Below, one piece after another: positions 26,004-36,967 of a stretch of 64,000 bases of DNA (its first letter is position 1; each line of letters begins with the position of its first letter). Made by a program: the position numbers and the translations under genes. The DNA is taken from positions 248,001-312,000 of the forward strand of contig NZ_PNCI01000008.1 in assembly GCF_005887095.1 (NCBI RefSeq), read 5' to 3'. A model generated the notes under the pieces. The model had not been told where the DNA came from and searched no databases. It saw nothing but the letters and a program-made list of their open reading frames with translations. This DNA comes from Pseudoalteromonas rubra (GTDB lineage: Bacteria; Pseudomonadota; Gammaproteobacteria; Enterobacterales; Alteromonadaceae).

Positions 26004-27020
26004 TCAACCTTCATACCCGTTTGGGTTTTGGCTTTGCCAGCGCCAGGTGTCCTGCATCATTTCATCAATGCCACGTTCAGCGCGCCAACCCAGCTCATTT
26101 AGGGCTTTTTCAGGCGCGGCATAACAAGCCGCAATATCGCCGTCGCGGCGTGGTTTAATTTCGTAGTTAATAGGTTTTCCCGCCGCCTTTTCAAAGGCTT
26201 TCACCATATCCAGCACCGAATAACCATTGCCTGTGCCCAGATTGTAAATATGCGTACCGGACTGCTCAGCAATCTTATCTAAGGCTTTAAGATGACCAAT
26301 GGCCAGGTCAACCACGTGGATATAGTCCCTCACGCCTGTACCATCATGGGTATCGTAATCGTCTCCGAATACGCCCAACTGTGCCAACTTACCCACCGCA
26401 ACCTGGGCAATGTAAGGCAATAAGTTGTTGGGTATGCCATTGGGATCTTCACCAATCTGACCCGAAACGTGCGCGCCAACCGGATTAAAATAGCGCAAAA
26501 TGGCAAACGCCCAGCGCTCATCAGACTTGGCTAAGTCCTGCAGGATCATCTCCACCATCTGCTTTGACGTACCATAAGGATTAGTTGTACCGCCGACAGG
26601 AAACGTTTCACGAATGGGCAAACTGGCCGGATCGCCGTACACAGTCGCAGAGGAGCTAAACACCAGCTGGAACACCCCAGCGTCACGCATCGCGTCTAGT
26701 AAGGTAAGCGTACCCTGAACATTATTTTGATAGTACTCAACCGGTTTTTGTACTGATTCGCCCACTGCTTTGAGGCCAGCAAAGTGAATAACCTGACTGA
26801 TCTGGTGCTGAGCAAACACCTTGTCCAAAAAGGCTTTATCGCAGATATCACCGCGATAAAAGGTTGCATCGCGCCCGGTTAAGGCCTGGACACGCTGCAA
26901 TGACTGCTGTGACGCGTTGCTCAAGTTGTCAACAATGACGACGTCCTTTCCTTCAGAAAGTAACTCCAAAACGGTGTGTGAGCCAATATACCCGGCGCCA
27001 CCGGTAACTAAGACGGTCAT
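26004..27020 (-). CDS. galE: UDP-glucose 4-epimerase
   Basis: A 338-residue short-chain dehydrogenase/reductase-type epimerase interconverting UDP-glucose and UDP-galactose. NAD-binding [20 protein letters not shown] at the start, catalytic Ser in FSSSATVYG and the Tyr-x3-Lys pair in [12 protein letters not shown] precedes ATG 27020; in-frame upstream extension is unlikely. Supplies UDP-galactose for surface polysaccharide. Monocistronic here, without other sugar genes. Confidence 0.95.
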   Translation of the reverse strand: MTVLVTGGAGYIGSHTVLELLSEGKDVVIVDNLSNASQQSLQRVQALTGRDATFYRGDICDKAFLDKVFAQHQISQVIHFAGLKAVGESVQKPVEYYQNNVQGTLTLLDAMRDAGVFQLVFSSSATVYGDPASLPIRETFPVGGTTNPYGTSKQMVEMILQDLAKSDERWAFAILRYFNPVGAHVSGQIGEDPNGIPNNLLPYIAQVAVGKLAQLGVFGDDYDTHDGTGVRDYIHVVDLAIGHLKALDKIAEQSGTHIYNLGTGNGYSVLDMVKAFEKAAGKPINYEIKPRRDGDIAACYAAPEKALNELGWRAERGIDEMMQDTWRWQSQNPNGYEG

Positions 27021-27097
27021 ATTTTTTTTCCTGGATCCATAATAGTGTTCATTGTAATTGATCATGTCCTATGTGTCAGTGATTGGCCAGCAATGTA

Positions 27098-27970
27098 CTA
27101 CTTCGTCTTTGCCGGGTCGCACACAAACACCAGTCGCCCTCCTTGCTTACTCAAACGCGAGATTGTGCCCGAACAATATGCTGACAAATTACGCCACAGA
27201 GTGACCTGATCCGGGTTATCTAAATGACGCGTATAAATTCGACCCGCAATGGCATAGGCCACCGTATTGTCATCAAACCAGGTGTAATACTGCACCTGTG
27301 CAGGTAATGCGAAGTGCTCAGTGATGACCTGGGTTTGCGCATCAAAGCTGGCAAACCACTGCTGTCCCTGCTCGGTATAGGTAAAACTATAGATTTTTCG
27401 CGCGGCGTTATATGCCAGAGTACGGCCAATATCACGGGCTACGACTTTCGGCAGGTGTCCGCTTAAATCGGTAAACTGCAAAGTGTGCGGCTCACCAAGA
27501 ATAAACATCACCAGCTGTTCATTGTCACCCCAGGCGTGATACCCCACAGGCGCGATATGGGCAAACAGTCGCTGAGGTGACAGCTCCTTGGAAAATGGAT
27601 AATACCAGAGCTTTTGCGAGCCATCGGCTTCAACCACCACCGCTGATAGGCCGTCACCATGAGGGTATAACGTTGGAGAGTATTCAGATACCGGAGTGTT
27701 AGTCAGATTGCGAGCGACCTGTGTCGTAAAGTCGTAGAAAAACAGATCGGTTTGTGCTCCATCCTCACTGGATACTTGTTGGGTGAAGTAAACGCCATTG
27801 TCGACAACCAAAGGTTGGTTGTGATAGCCATCTGCCGCACTAATGGGCGTTACTGACAGTGCCCCGTCTTGCTCTTCAGCCAGCCAGAGTTGCGATACTG
27901 GCATGGCACTTACCGTCTGCGTTACGCCCAGCAGCAACCAGGTTGCGATAATCTTTTTCAACAATGTCAT
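27098..27970 (-). CDS. TolB-like beta-propeller periplasmic protein
   Basis: A 290-residue secreted protein (signal peptide MTLLKKIIATWLLLGVTQTVSA). Repeated segments such as NQPLVVDNGVYFTQ, TDLFFYDFTTQVARNLTNTP, EYSPTLYPHGDG and SQKLWYYPF follow the TolB/WD40-like (PD40) propeller pattern. There is no N-terminal TolB alpha/beta domain and no enzymatic motif, so it is not TolB itself. Function unknown. Divergent from prkB, 27 bp before the galE region on the same strand. Confidence 0.75.
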   Translation of the reverse strand: MTLLKKIIATWLLLGVTQTVSAMPVSQLWLAEEQDGALSVTPISAADGYHNQPLVVDNGVYFTQQVSSEDGAQTDLFFYDFTTQVARNLTNTPVSEYSPTLYPHGDGLSAVVVEADGSQKLWYYPFSKELSPQRLFAHIAPVGYHAWGDNEQLVMFILGEPHTLQFTDLSGHLPKVVARDIGRTLAYNAARKIYSFTYTEQGQQWFASFDAQTQVITEHFALPAQVQYYTWFDDNTVAYAIAGRIYTRHLDNPDQVTLWRNLSAYCSGTISRLSKQGGRLVFVCDPAKTK

Positions 27971-28140
27971 TGTGTTATATCCCTTGCTTTTTTCGCTATC
28001 ATACCGAGCGACAGCAGGAACTCAATCACTGGCGCTTAAGTCACCGCAAAATGCCTTGCGAATTTTCCCTTATCGAGTAACATCGAATGGTGTTAATCGG
28101 AAGTTACGCTCAGTCCAACTGGGCCAGGTAAGGGGACAAA

Positions 28141-29040
28141 ATGTCTGCAAAGCATCCTATCATCGCGATCACGGGGAGTTCTGGTGCCGGTACAACCACC
28201 ACGACAGCCGCGATAAAACATATCTTTCGCAGCCTGGACGCCAAAGCCGAAATCGTAGAAGGTGACAGCTTTCATCGTTACACCCGCCCGGAAATGGACA
28301 AGCTTAAGCGAGAAGCCCTGCAAGAAGGTAAGCACCTGAGTTACTTTGGCCAGGAAGCCAATGATTTTGCTGCCCTGGAAGAGCTGTTTGCCACTTATGG
28401 TCAGACAGGCACCGGGCAAGTCAGGCGTTATCTGCATACCTTTGACGATGCTGTGCCCTATAACCAATTACCCGGTACTTTCACTCCATATCAGGAACTG
28501 GATAGCAACAGCGATATGCTGTTTTATGAAGGTCTGCACGGTGGCATTGTCACCGAAGAGCACGATGTCGCCCACCATGTTGATTTGCTGATAGGCATGG
28601 TGCCCATTATTAATCTGGAATGGATCCAGAAACTGATCCGCGATACCCATGAGCGAGGCCACTCACGAGAAGCCGTAATGACTTCCATAGTGCGCAGTAT
28701 GGATGATTACATTAACCACATCACGCCGCAGTTTTCGCGTACCCATATCAACTTTCAGCGCGTTCCCACGGTAGACACTTCCAACCCATTTAGCGCCAAA
28801 GACATCCCATCGCTGGATGAGAGCTTCGTGGTGATCCGCTTTCGGGATATCAAAGACGTTGATTTTCCCTATTATCTGCAGATGATCCAGGGCAGCTTTA
28901 TGTCTCGTGTGAACACTTTGGTCGTGCCAGGTGGTAAAATGGGGCTGGCTATGGAGTTGGTATTAACACCACTTATCAAAGATTTGCTCACCAAAAAACG
29001 GGCGCTTGAGCAAATCGTTCCACTCGACTTACCGGTTTAA
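28141..29040 (+). CDS. prkB: Phosphoribulokinase-like protein PrkB
   Basis: A 299-residue P-loop kinase of the phosphoribulokinase/uridine kinase family: ITGSSGAGTTTTTAAIKHIF near the N-terminus, EGDSFHRYTRPEMDK as the substrate-binding region, and FYEGLHGGIVTEEHDVAHH. The gene occurs in many non-autotrophic gammaproteobacteria, where its function remains unclear; there is no RuBisCO here. AGGGGA precedes the ATG. First of three plus-strand genes with yjjX and yjjG. Confidence 0.93.
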   Translation: MSAKHPIIAITGSSGAGTTTTTAAIKHIFRSLDAKAEIVEGDSFHRYTRPEMDKLKREALQEGKHLSYFGQEANDFAALEELFATYGQTGTGQVRRYLHTFDDAVPYNQLPGTFTPYQELDSNSDMLFYEGLHGGIVTEEHDVAHHVDLLIGMVPIINLEWIQKLIRDTHERGHSREAVMTSIVRSMDDYINHITPQFSRTHINFQRVPTVDTSNPFSAKDIPSLDESFVVIRFRDIKDVDFPYYLQMIQGSFMSRVNTLVVPGGKMGLAMELVLTPLIKDLLTKKRALEQIVPLDLPV

Positions 29041-29114
29041 TGCCCGGTTACACTTCACCGCTTGCAGCCGTGCCATCACAGCCGTTACACTAGCGATTTT
29101 TCAGGGCATCGCAG

Positions 29115-29648
29115 ATGGCAGTTATTAAGGTACTCGTCGGGTCAAAGAACCCGGTTAAGATCAATGCCGCACGGCAGATATTTATGCAATATTACCCGGA
29201 TCACGATATCCAGTGTGAAGGCTTGCATGCCCCAAGTGGGGTCGCTGATCAGCCATTGGGAGAGCCGGACACTCTGTTAGGTGCACAAAATCGCGTGCAT
29301 CACTTAGTTGACCACCACACAGCCGATTATTACTGCGCAATGGAGGGCGGTGCCCACCAGTTTGCTTACGGCCCCGCTACCTTTGCTTTTGTGGTGATAT
29401 CTGACGGACTAAAGGAAAGTGTAGGTCGCAGCGCCAATCTGCCACTGCCGCAACGCATTTATGATGCATTGCTTGGTGGTGAAGAGTTGGGTCATGTCAT
29501 GGACCGTATGTTCGATACCGACAATATTAAACAAAAAGGTGGGGCAATTGGGTTACTGACCAATCACCTGGCGACCCGCGAAAGTGCTTATACCCAGGCC
29601 CTGCTGCTGGCTATGGCCCCCTTTAATCATGCCGAGCTGTATTCATGA
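29115..29648 (+). CDS. yjjX: Inosine/xanthosine triphosphatase
   Basis: House-cleaning nucleotide phosphatase hydrolysing ITP and XTP, 177 residues. Characteristic segments: VLVGSKNPVKINAARQIF at the N-terminus, APSGVADQPLGEPDTLLGAQ, and KQKGGAIGLLTNHLATRE. Metal-binding Glu in CAMEGG. Its stop overlaps the yjjG start by 4 bp (ATGA), so the two are translationally coupled, joining two nucleotide-pool sanitation enzymes. Confidence 0.95.
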   Translation: MAVIKVLVGSKNPVKINAARQIFMQYYPDHDIQCEGLHAPSGVADQPLGEPDTLLGAQNRVHHLVDHHTADYYCAMEGGAHQFAYGPATFAFVVISDGLKESVGRSANLPLPQRIYDALLGGEELGHVMDRMFDTDNIKQKGGAIGLLTNHLATRESAYTQALLLAMAPFNHAELYS

Positions 29649-30340
29649 AATATACCCATATTCTTTTCGATGCCGATGAGACCCTGTTCAGTTTCAATGC
29701 CTTTTTAGGTCTGAAAACCCTGTTTGCCCGCTACGGCGTGGACTTTAGTGAAGCCGATAATGAAGAATATCAGCGCATCAACAAACCGCTGTGGGTGCAA
29801 TATCAGAACGGCGAAATCACAGCAAAGACACTACAAGTGACACGATTTAAATTCTGGTCCGAACGCCTGAATGTGCCAGCTGAGAACCTCAATCTGGGCT
29901 TTCTGGAAGCCATGGCTGAGCTGTGTAAGCCGCTGCCAGGGGCAGCTGAATTACTGCATGCCCTGCAAGGCAAAGCCACCCTCGCAATCATCACCAATGG
30001 CTTTACAGCCCTACAGGAAAAACGCCTGGCACATACTAGATTTAAAGATTATTTTCATAGCATTGTCATCTCTGAGCAGGTAGGCGTGGCGAAACCCGAC
30101 TCAAGAGTGTTTGAGCATGCCCTGTCACTACTGGGCAATCCGGATAAGTCACAGGTACTCATGGTTGGCGACACCCCCGCCAGTGACGTGCTGGGTGCCA
30201 ACCGTTTTGGTATCGACAGCTGCTGGCTACGCCACCCTGGTGCCACTTGCCCGGCAGAGATCAGTCCGACCTACACGGTCGATACCCTACCTCAGTTACA
30301 GGCGCTGCTGCTGGATTCAGCAACAAAAAAGGCAAGCTAA
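29645..30340 (+). CDS. yjjG: Pyrimidine 5'-nucleotidase YjjG (HAD family)
   Basis: HAD phosphatase acting on non-canonical pyrimidine monophosphates, 231 residues. Motif I reads ILFDADETLFSF (note Asp-Ala-Asp-Glu, the family form), motif II ITNGFTALQEKRL, motif III Lys in GVAKPDSRVF, motif IV MVGDTPASDVLGA. Overlaps yjjX by 4 bp. A terminator hairpin whose loop contains the stop codon ends the transcript. Confidence 0.94.
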   Translation: MKYTHILFDADETLFSFNAFLGLKTLFARYGVDFSEADNEEYQRINKPLWVQYQNGEITAKTLQVTRFKFWSERLNVPAENLNLGFLEAMAELCKPLPGAAELLHALQGKATLAIITNGFTALQEKRLAHTRFKDYFHSIVISEQVGVAKPDSRVFEHALSLLGNPDKSQVLMVGDTPASDVLGANRFGIDSCWLRHPGATCPAEISPTYTVDTLPQLQALLLDSATKKAS

Positions 30341-30350
30341 GCTTGCCTTT
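30325..30350. terminator. Bidirectional terminator between yjjG and rlmB
   Basis: AAAAAAGGCAAGC - TAA - GCTTGCCTTT; the loop is the yjjG stop codon itself. On the minus strand the stem is followed by TTTTTTG, so it ends rlmB transcription as well. Confidence 0.9.
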
Positions 30351-30371
30351 CTCATGCGCCAGACCATGGGG

Positions 30372-31112
30372 CTACTGAGCATTTCGCTGACGCAGCACCT
30401 CAAACAGGCAAATACCGGTGGCCACCGATACATTCAGGCTGGACACTGTGCCTACCATAGGTATTTTCACTAAAACATCGCAATGTTCGCGAGTTAGCCG
30501 GCGCATACCATCACCTTCAGCTCCCATCACCACTGCAATAGGCCCTGTGAGACTGGCATCAAATAGTTCAGTCTCTGTTTCACCTGCGGTACCAACGACC
30601 CAGACACCCGCTTCTTTGATGTCTCTGAGGGTACGTGCCAGGTTGGTTACCTGAATAAGCGGTACTGTTTCTGCTGCTCCGCACGCCACCTTTCGGGCCG
30701 TGCCGTTTAGTTTTGCAGATTTATCTTTTGGCACGATTAACGCGTGTGCACCCGCGGCATCGGCACTACGTAAACAGGCTCCCAGGTTGTGCGGATCGGT
30801 AACACCATCCAGTACCAAAAAGAACGGCGCAGACTCTCTGGCTAAGATCTCATCCAGATCGCGCTCATTGAGTATTCTGGCGGCTTTCACATTGGCAATG
30901 ATCCCCTGATGTTGCTCACCGTTGGCTTTGTTATCCAGCGCCTTACGTTGCATAAACTGGACTGAAATACCGAACTTACGCGCTTCATTGACTACCGCAT
31001 TAAGGCGTTTGTCGTCCCGCCCTTTTAACGCATAGATCTCTAAAAAACGCTCTGGGGTGGTAGATAAAATGGCTTCAATGGAATGGAAACCATAGATTAA
31101 TTCATTACTCAA
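30372..31112 (-). CDS. rlmB: 23S rRNA (guanosine-2251-2'-O)-methyltransferase
   Basis: SPOUT/TrmH-type methyltransferase for Gm2251, 246 residues, colinear with E. coli RlmB over its whole length: [61 protein letters not shown] and [20 protein letters not shown] (SAM-binding knot). It uses a TTG start at 31112: no ATG occurs in frame before residue 50, and GGAG from the end of rnr lies 9 nt upstream. Two bases separate it from rnr. Confidence 0.95.
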   Translation of the reverse strand: MSNELIYGFHSIEAILSTTPERFLEIYALKGRDDKRLNAVVNEARKFGISVQFMQRKALDNKANGEQHQGIIANVKAARILNERDLDEILARESAPFFLVLDGVTDPHNLGACLRSADAAGAHALIVPKDKSAKLNGTARKVACGAAETVPLIQVTNLARTLRDIKEAGVWVVGTAGETETELFDASLTGPIAVVMGAEGDGMRRLTREHCDVLVKIPMVGTVSSLNVSVATGICLFEVLRQRNAQ

Positions 31113-31114
31113 AA

Positions 31115-33610
31115 TTATGCTCCCGCACTCGATTTGTTTCTTTTACGCGCGTTTTTTCCCGGCCGCTTTGCCTTGGTCTTGCTGGCGCTTTTCTTGGCTT
31201 TCTTCTTAGAAGTCAAAGTGGCAGCTTGTTTGGCTTTTTTAGCTTTGCCTTTGGGCGTGGTTTTCTTACTCTTTTTCGGCTTTTTCCCGTCACCTTTAAC
31301 CGCTTTCGCGTCTTTATCGGCTTTGCTGTCTTTGCTGGCTTTGCCCGGGATCTTGCCGTCTTTCAGTTGTGCACGAACACTGTTAGCCGTGCTGTCTGTC
31401 GTTGTTTTACGACGCCGTCTGGCATAGCGATCCGGCACCGCTTCTTCCGCCAGGGCCAGATTGATGCGCCGCTCATCCAGGCTCACGGAATTTACCACCA
31501 CACTCAGCTTGTCACCGAGTCTGAATACGCTTCGACTGTGCTCACCAATCAGGCAGTGTTTGGCACCATCAAAATGGAAATATTCGTGACCCAGATTGCT
31601 GACATGGATCATACCATCGATTTGCAGCTCATCGAGTCGTACAAACAGGCCAAAGTTAGTAACTGAGGAGATCACTCCGGTAAACTCATCACCGACATGA
31701 TCCTGCATAAATTCGCACTTAAGCCAGTCTGCAACCTCGCGCGTGGCATCATCCGCGCGACGCTCGGTCATTGAACACTGTTCACCCAGCTGATTGGCCT
31801 CATCACTCTCATAAACGTAGGCACCCGACACCTGCTGTCCCTGCTCCGCCAAAATCCCTTTGATGGCACGATGCACCACCAGATCCGGGTAACGACGAAT
31901 GGGTGACGTAAAGTGTGCATAGGCTTTCAGGGCCAGGCCATAATGACCAATGTTGTCTGGCTGGTACACTGCCTGCTTCATTGAACGCAATAGCATTGTC
32001 TGGATAAGCTCTAGCTCGGGACGCTCCCCCAAACCTGCCAGTGCTTCAGTGATCTCCAACGGGGTTGGCTCATGGCCAAGCGTGCTTTCGATCCCCAGAT
32101 CTTGCAAAAATAACCTAAACTGGCTGAGCTTTTCCGGATCGGGCTGGTCATGCACCCGATACAAGGCACTCGCTTCATGTTTTTCCAGCAGGCGTGCTGC
32201 CGACACATTCGCCAGGATCATACATTCTTCGATCAGCTTGTGCGCGTCATTGCGCACCACAGGAACAATCGACTCAATCTTACGATGGGCATTGAAAACA
32301 AAGCGGGTTTCCAGGGTTTCGAACTCAATGGCACCGCGGGCCTGACGCTCAGATTTCAGTGCCATATACATCTGGTGTAATTCGCTGATATGCGGGTACA
32401 GTTCACTATACTGCTCGCGCAATCCTTCATCGCCCTGCAACATCGCGTGGACTTTGGTGTAGGTCAGGCGGGCATGAGAATTCATAACGGCCTCATAAAA
32501 CCGGTAGCCGGACAAACGCCCCGCTTCGGACACCGTCATTTCGGCCACCATACACAGGCGATCCACCTGTGGATTCAAAGAACACAGGCCGTTAGACAGC
32601 ACTTTGGGTAGCATGGGGACCACCTGCTCAGGGAAATACACTGAGTTCCCCCGAGCAATGGCTTCTTTATCCAGTGCACTGCCTTTAGGTACGTAGTGAG
32701 ACACGTCAGCAATGGCAACCCACAGGCGCCAGCCGCCAGACTTTTTACGCTCGCAGTAAACTGCATCATCAAAATCCCGGGCATCTTCCCCGTCTATGGT
32801 GAGCAGCGGCAGTTCACGTAAATCGACCCGGCCAAGTTTGTCGGGCTCGGCAACAAATTCGCCGTGTTCAGCGACCTGATCCAGCACCGCCTGTGGCCAC
32901 TCATAGGGGATTTCATGATTGCGCAGCGCCACCTCAATCTCCATACCCGGCGCCATATGATCGCCCAGCACTTCTGTGACTTCACCCACTGCGTTCATCT
33001 GCTTGCTGGGGCTTTGCGTGATCTCCACCTGGACCATCTGATTATGACGGGCGCCATTTTCGCTGCCAGGTAAAATGATAATGTCCTGAGTAATGCGCGG
33101 GTCTTCGGGCACAACCACGGCCATGCCATGCTCAACAAAAAAGCGCCCCACCAGCGGTGCACGTTCTTTTTCGAGCACCCGCACAATGCGCGCATCTACT
33201 TTGCCACCGGAACCACGGGAGCCCGCTTTCGCCAGCACCCAGTCACCGTGTAATACTCTGTCCATCTGATACTTAGTGATAAACCAGTCTTTGGCTTCCC
33301 CTTCTACTTCCAGAAAACCAAATCCGTCTCGGTGCCCGATGACACGCCCTTTTACCAGGCCGTCTTCGGTTGGGATCACGTAACATTTAAACTTATTGAA
33401 AAACAACTGACCGTCACGTTCCATAGCCCTCAGGCGACGCTTAAACGCGATTTGCCGCTCATCTTCAAAGACCTTAAGGTCCTGACAGAGCTGATTGAAG
33501 TTAGTCTTGTTATTGCTTTTCTGAATATGGTCAAGAATAAACTCGCGGCTGGGCACCGGGTTGTCGTATTTTTCTTGTTCTCGGCTGAGATAAGGATCCT
33601 GTTTAGACAT
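31115..33610 (-). CDS. rnr: Ribonuclease R
   Basis: Processive 3'-5' exoribonuclease degrading structured RNA, 831 residues. Helix-turn-helix-like N-terminus, two cold-shock domains (about 80-240), the RNB catalytic domain with [15 protein letters not shown] (metal Asp residues), [14 protein letters not shown] segment [10 protein letters not shown], and S1 domain [20 protein letters not shown]. The C-terminal tail of about 100 residues (from 725) is very Lys-rich, e.g. [19 protein letters not shown], longer than the E. coli tail and probably RNA-binding. Operon with rlmB. Confidence 0.97.
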   Translation of the reverse strand: MSKQDPYLSREQEKYDNPVPSREFILDHIQKSNNKTNFNQLCQDLKVFEDERQIAFKRRLRAMERDGQLFFNKFKCYVIPTEDGLVKGRVIGHRDGFGFLEVEGEAKDWFITKYQMDRVLHGDWVLAKAGSRGSGGKVDARIVRVLEKERAPLVGRFFVEHGMAVVVPEDPRITQDIIILPGSENGARHNQMVQVEITQSPSKQMNAVGEVTEVLGDHMAPGMEIEVALRNHEIPYEWPQAVLDQVAEHGEFVAEPDKLGRVDLRELPLLTIDGEDARDFDDAVYCERKKSGGWRLWVAIADVSHYVPKGSALDKEAIARGNSVYFPEQVVPMLPKVLSNGLCSLNPQVDRLCMVAEMTVSEAGRLSGYRFYEAVMNSHARLTYTKVHAMLQGDEGLREQYSELYPHISELHQMYMALKSERQARGAIEFETLETRFVFNAHRKIESIVPVVRNDAHKLIEECMILANVSAARLLEKHEASALYRVHDQPDPEKLSQFRLFLQDLGIESTLGHEPTPLEITEALAGLGERPELELIQTMLLRSMKQAVYQPDNIGHYGLALKAYAHFTSPIRRYPDLVVHRAIKGILAEQGQQVSGAYVYESDEANQLGEQCSMTERRADDATREVADWLKCEFMQDHVGDEFTGVISSVTNFGLFVRLDELQIDGMIHVSNLGHEYFHFDGAKHCLIGEHSRSVFRLGDKLSVVVNSVSLDERRINLALAEEAVPDRYARRRRKTTTDSTANSVRAQLKDGKIPGKASKDSKADKDAKAVKGDGKKPKKSKKTTPKGKAKKAKQAATLTSKKKAKKSASKTKAKRPGKNARKRNKSSAGA

Positions 33611-33694
33611 TCACTGAGTATGTAGAGAAGTTATACCTGTATTCTAACTCAAATCCTGCCAATGGCCCACCTAACCTTGCGCTTTTTCAAGCAC

Positions 33695-35857
33695 TCAGGC
33701 ATTCTTGCGCTGGTGGCAGGATTGCAGAGCCGAGGCACTTTGCTTAGCAAACTGATGTAAGGCAGACCAGTCAATGTCACGCTCCTGAGCCGCACGCCGT
33801 CTGGTCTGGTGTAATGCCTGACGCAACGCATACAACCCTAACTGTTCAACTTCGTGCTCCAGTTGTAATAATTTCTCACGTAAAGACTCATCGGCTTGAA
33901 TATCAGCCAGACCCCGCAATTGAGCGAATTCGTAGTCCAGCCTGTCACTGAGATACATTAAGCGAGAGGAAAATTCTGAGCGTTCGGTGGATTCACTTAA
34001 CTGGCGCTCAACAAAGGCCAGGTCCACATAAGCCGCTTCGGTTGCTGCCAGACCACTGTTGTTCTCTTGCACAATGCGCTCTAATGCCTGGCGCAATGCG
34101 TTGATACGCAACGGCTTTTCAAGACAGTCATAGATACCCGCCTGCTGATACGCCTGACGGGCTTGCTGATCCACATCGCCCGTCAGCGCCATAACAACCG
34201 CAGATGCCAGGGCTGGCAGCTGGTTGCAGTTTGCCTGATACCACTCCAGCCCATGACCATCCGGCAAATGCATATCCAGCAATACCACATCAAAATGACT
34301 GTGTGTCAGTTGTGCATGAGCCGCAGCAAGATTTTCAACCAGGCAGTATGAAAGGCCCAGATTATCGAGATATCCGCGTACCACTTCCCGGTTCAGGTGG
34401 TTGTCTTCCACGACCAATACAGACACCTCCCCCAGTGACGTTGGTTTGCTGTCTGCCACATCAAGTTGTTTAGTCAGTTCCGAGTTGACCTGCATTTCAA
34501 AGAAGAATTCGCTGCCTTTATCAGGCTCACTTTCGACTTCCAGGTCAACCCCCATGTTCTCCAGCAGTTGCTTGCATAAAGCCAGGCCTACCCCGGCACT
34601 GTCGGCAATAGCACGCGATGCCCCGAAGGTCACAAAGGGTTCAAACACTTTTTGTTGTTGAGCTGGGCTCAGTCCGATCCCGGTGTCTTTCACTGCAATG
34701 CGCAGCTGATGACGCGTCTGGCTGAGCCCATAGCCATAGACAATCAACTCCACCTCTCCACGCTCCGTATACTTGATGGCATTAGAGAGCAGATTCTTGA
34801 TCACCAGTGTAAACGGGTCTTTGTCCAGCATCACCTGTAAGTTGGTATCTATTCCTTGCATTGTCAGTGTCAGCTTTAAGTGCTTTTTCTCAGCAAGGGG
34901 TCTGAAAAATGTCATCAGCTCCTTAAGATGATGTGCAAGATTAACTGGTTCAACGGTGGTATTGGGCACAGTACCACGTGCCTGCAACAGAATTTGGTTG
35001 GCCAGATCGGACATCGACATGGATGTGGCAATAATCACATCACAAAACTGCGCATGCTGTTGTGGCTCACGCGGCGCACGTTTAAGCAACTCGGCATGCC
35101 CAACAATGGCATTTAAAGGCGTTCTGAGTTCATGACTTAGCAAAGTCAGAAAGCGTTCTTTATGCTGTGCTGCCAGCTCGGCACGATGACGTAGCTCGTG
35201 GAGCTCTTTCTCACGCCGCCCACTACACAATAAACATAACGAGAAGCACAAGATCAGAGGCATGACGATCACAGACACAGAGAAGAACTGATTCACCCAA
35301 TTATTGGTTGTCAGGCTATCGTGCTGAGTATAATGATGGAGCATCAACACCCGCACAGTAAAGACTGCAAACAGGCACACACAGGATAAGGCGAAGGCCC
35401 AGTGCGCCGGAGAAAAACTCTGCCACTGACGCCGCTGACCCAGCCATAGTGCCCGCAGGCATAAGAGCATACTCAGTGCCCAGCCAAGATAATTGAGTAT
35501 TACGCGGGCAATGAAGTTGGCATCAATATAGGTGTAGTACAGGTAGCCAGGAAAAAAGATGGCGCCAAGTAACCACCAGGGCCAGCTTAGACGCGGCACA
35601 GAAAAAAACGCTTCACTGCCCCGACTCAGGCAATACAAACCAATTAAGATCAGACTGTTTGGGATAAAAATAGTCCAGGTCACGGGCAGGGAAAAAGAAG
35701 CGATGAAAATACACCCCAGCGCTGTACAGAGCGAAAAGCCGGCCCAGAATGCGGTGCCCAGCAGACGGCGATGAATGAACCAATTGACCATCATAAACAA
35801 CGCACACACGCACGAAGTTAAAGCCAGGATCTGTAAAAGTTGTTTAGGATCGCCCAT
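33695..35857 (-). CDS. Hybrid sensor histidine kinase
   Basis: A 720-residue membrane kinase. Residues 1-215 hold about seven hydrophobic helices with little periplasmic sequence, i.e. an intramembrane sensor. Then HisKA with LSHELRTPLNAIVGHAELL, HATPase_c with IKNLLSNAIKYTERG (N box), KDTGIGLSP and GVGLALCKQLLENMG, then a receiver domain (about 475-600) with VLVVEDNHLNREVV and phospho-Asp in LLDMHLPDGHGL. The last 100 residues resemble an HPt helical bundle but lack the His-x3-Gly phosphotransfer motif. No cognate response regulator lies adjacent. Signal unknown. Confidence 0.92.
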   Translation of the reverse strand: MGDPKQLLQILALTSCVCALFMMVNWFIHRRLLGTAFWAGFSLCTALGCIFIASFSLPVTWTIFIPNSLILIGLYCLSRGSEAFFSVPRLSWPWWLLGAIFFPGYLYYTYIDANFIARVILNYLGWALSMLLCLRALWLGQRRQWQSFSPAHWAFALSCVCLFAVFTVRVLMLHHYTQHDSLTTNNWVNQFFSVSVIVMPLILCFSLCLLCSGRREKELHELRHRAELAAQHKERFLTLLSHELRTPLNAIVGHAELLKRAPREPQQHAQFCDVIIATSMSMSDLANQILLQARGTVPNTTVEPVNLAHHLKELMTFFRPLAEKKHLKLTLTMQGIDTNLQVMLDKDPFTLVIKNLLSNAIKYTERGEVELIVYGYGLSQTRHQLRIAVKDTGIGLSPAQQQKVFEPFVTFGASRAIADSAGVGLALCKQLLENMGVDLEVESEPDKGSEFFFEMQVNSELTKQLDVADSKPTSLGEVSVLVVEDNHLNREVVRGYLDNLGLSYCLVENLAAAHAQLTHSHFDVVLLDMHLPDGHGLEWYQANCNQLPALASAVVMALTGDVDQQARQAYQQAGIYDCLEKPLRINALRQALERIVQENNSGLAATEAAYVDLAFVERQLSESTERSEFSSRLMYLSDRLDYEFAQLRGLADIQADESLREKLLQLEHEVEQLGLYALRQALHQTRRRAAQERDIDWSALHQFAKQSASALQSCHQRKNA

Positions 35858-36103
35858 ACCGCATTAAACATCGTCAAAAAGAACTACTAGTATAGTATTA
35901 ATTTTGTGCTGGCAGGAAGCAAAATCTAATCCACACGGCATTACACGAGATTACACCTAACCCTTTTATCCTATAAAGTATCAATGAAATCAGGTTTTAC
36001 ACTACATGAGCGTGTGCAATATCCAGAGTATCGTGTTTTGTCATTGTGCTTTAGTGACATCTGTTTACCATGGTAAGCTGATGAAAAACATACCGAGTTC
36101 GCT

Positions 36104-36967
36104 ATGCGCCCCGAACAATCCTCATTAGTTAATTTACACCTGGCTGTACTGCTGTTCGGTGGTACCGCGTTATTCTCTAAGTTGATCTCCCTCTCAGCGC
36201 TGGATATTACGGTGTATCGTACCGCCATCGCTTTCGTCACACTGGCATGTATACTCGCCTTCAAAGGCAGTGTATTTAAGCTCAATGCGGCAAAAGATTA
36301 TGCCATCGTGATGCTGCTGGGTATTTGCGTCGGACTGCACTGGGTGACGTATTTTGCCGCCATGCAAATGGCTGGGATCGCTGTGGGCGTGATTGCGTTT
36401 TTTACCTACCCGGTTATCACGGTTCTGCTTGAGCCACTGTTTTTCCGCAGTCGCCTGAAACGCAAAGATGTGTTTACAGCTGTCGTGGTGATGTTGGGCA
36501 TTTATCTGCTGGTACCATCGAGCGATCCCGGAAATCAAATCACGCTGGGCATAGTCACTGGCGTTATTTCCGGGGTCTTATTTGCACTTAGAAATCTGCT
36601 GCAGAAAAAGCTGTTTTCCAGCTATGGCGGGCCACACACCATGTTTTACCAAACCCTGATAGCCGCATTGATGCTGTGTGCTTTTGTTGAGGTTCCACCG
36701 ACAGAATTAAGCACGGACAACCTCATTCTGATCGTACTGGCAGGCTGTGTCTTTACGGCTATCCCGCATGCTTTATTTGCGTCCAGTTTACGTTACTTAT
36801 CAGCGACAACCGCAGGGCTGATTTCTTGCTTGCAACCCTTGTACGCAACGGTGTTGGCTTATATGCTGTTGGCAGAAACCATAACTCTAACCACCCTGGC
36901 AGGGGGCGTCCTGGTTGTCAGTGCAGCCTGCTATGAAACGTGGTCGATCACAAGGAATAAGCTATGA
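36104..36967 (+). CDS. EamA/DMT-superfamily transporter
   Basis: A 287-residue inner-membrane protein with ten predicted helices arranged as two EamA repeats (1-140 and 150-285), typical of drug/metabolite transporters. Conserved patterns include LLGICVGLHWVTYFAAMQMA and AGLISCLQPLYATVLAYMLL. Substrate unknown. Its stop overlaps the start of the glycerophosphodiesterase gene (ATGA), so they are coupled; the pairing suggests export or uptake of a metabolite linked to phospholipid turnover, which is only inference. Confidence 0.9.
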   Translation: MRPEQSSLVNLHLAVLLFGGTALFSKLISLSALDITVYRTAIAFVTLACILAFKGSVFKLNAAKDYAIVMLLGICVGLHWVTYFAAMQMAGIAVGVIAFFTYPVITVLLEPLFFRSRLKRKDVFTAVVVMLGIYLLVPSSDPGNQITLGIVTGVISGVLFALRNLLQKKLFSSYGGPHTMFYQTLIAALMLCAFVEVPPTELSTDNLILIVLAGCVFTAIPHALFASSLRYLSATTAGLISCLQPLYATVLAYMLLAETITLTTLAGGVLVVSAACYETWSITRNKL

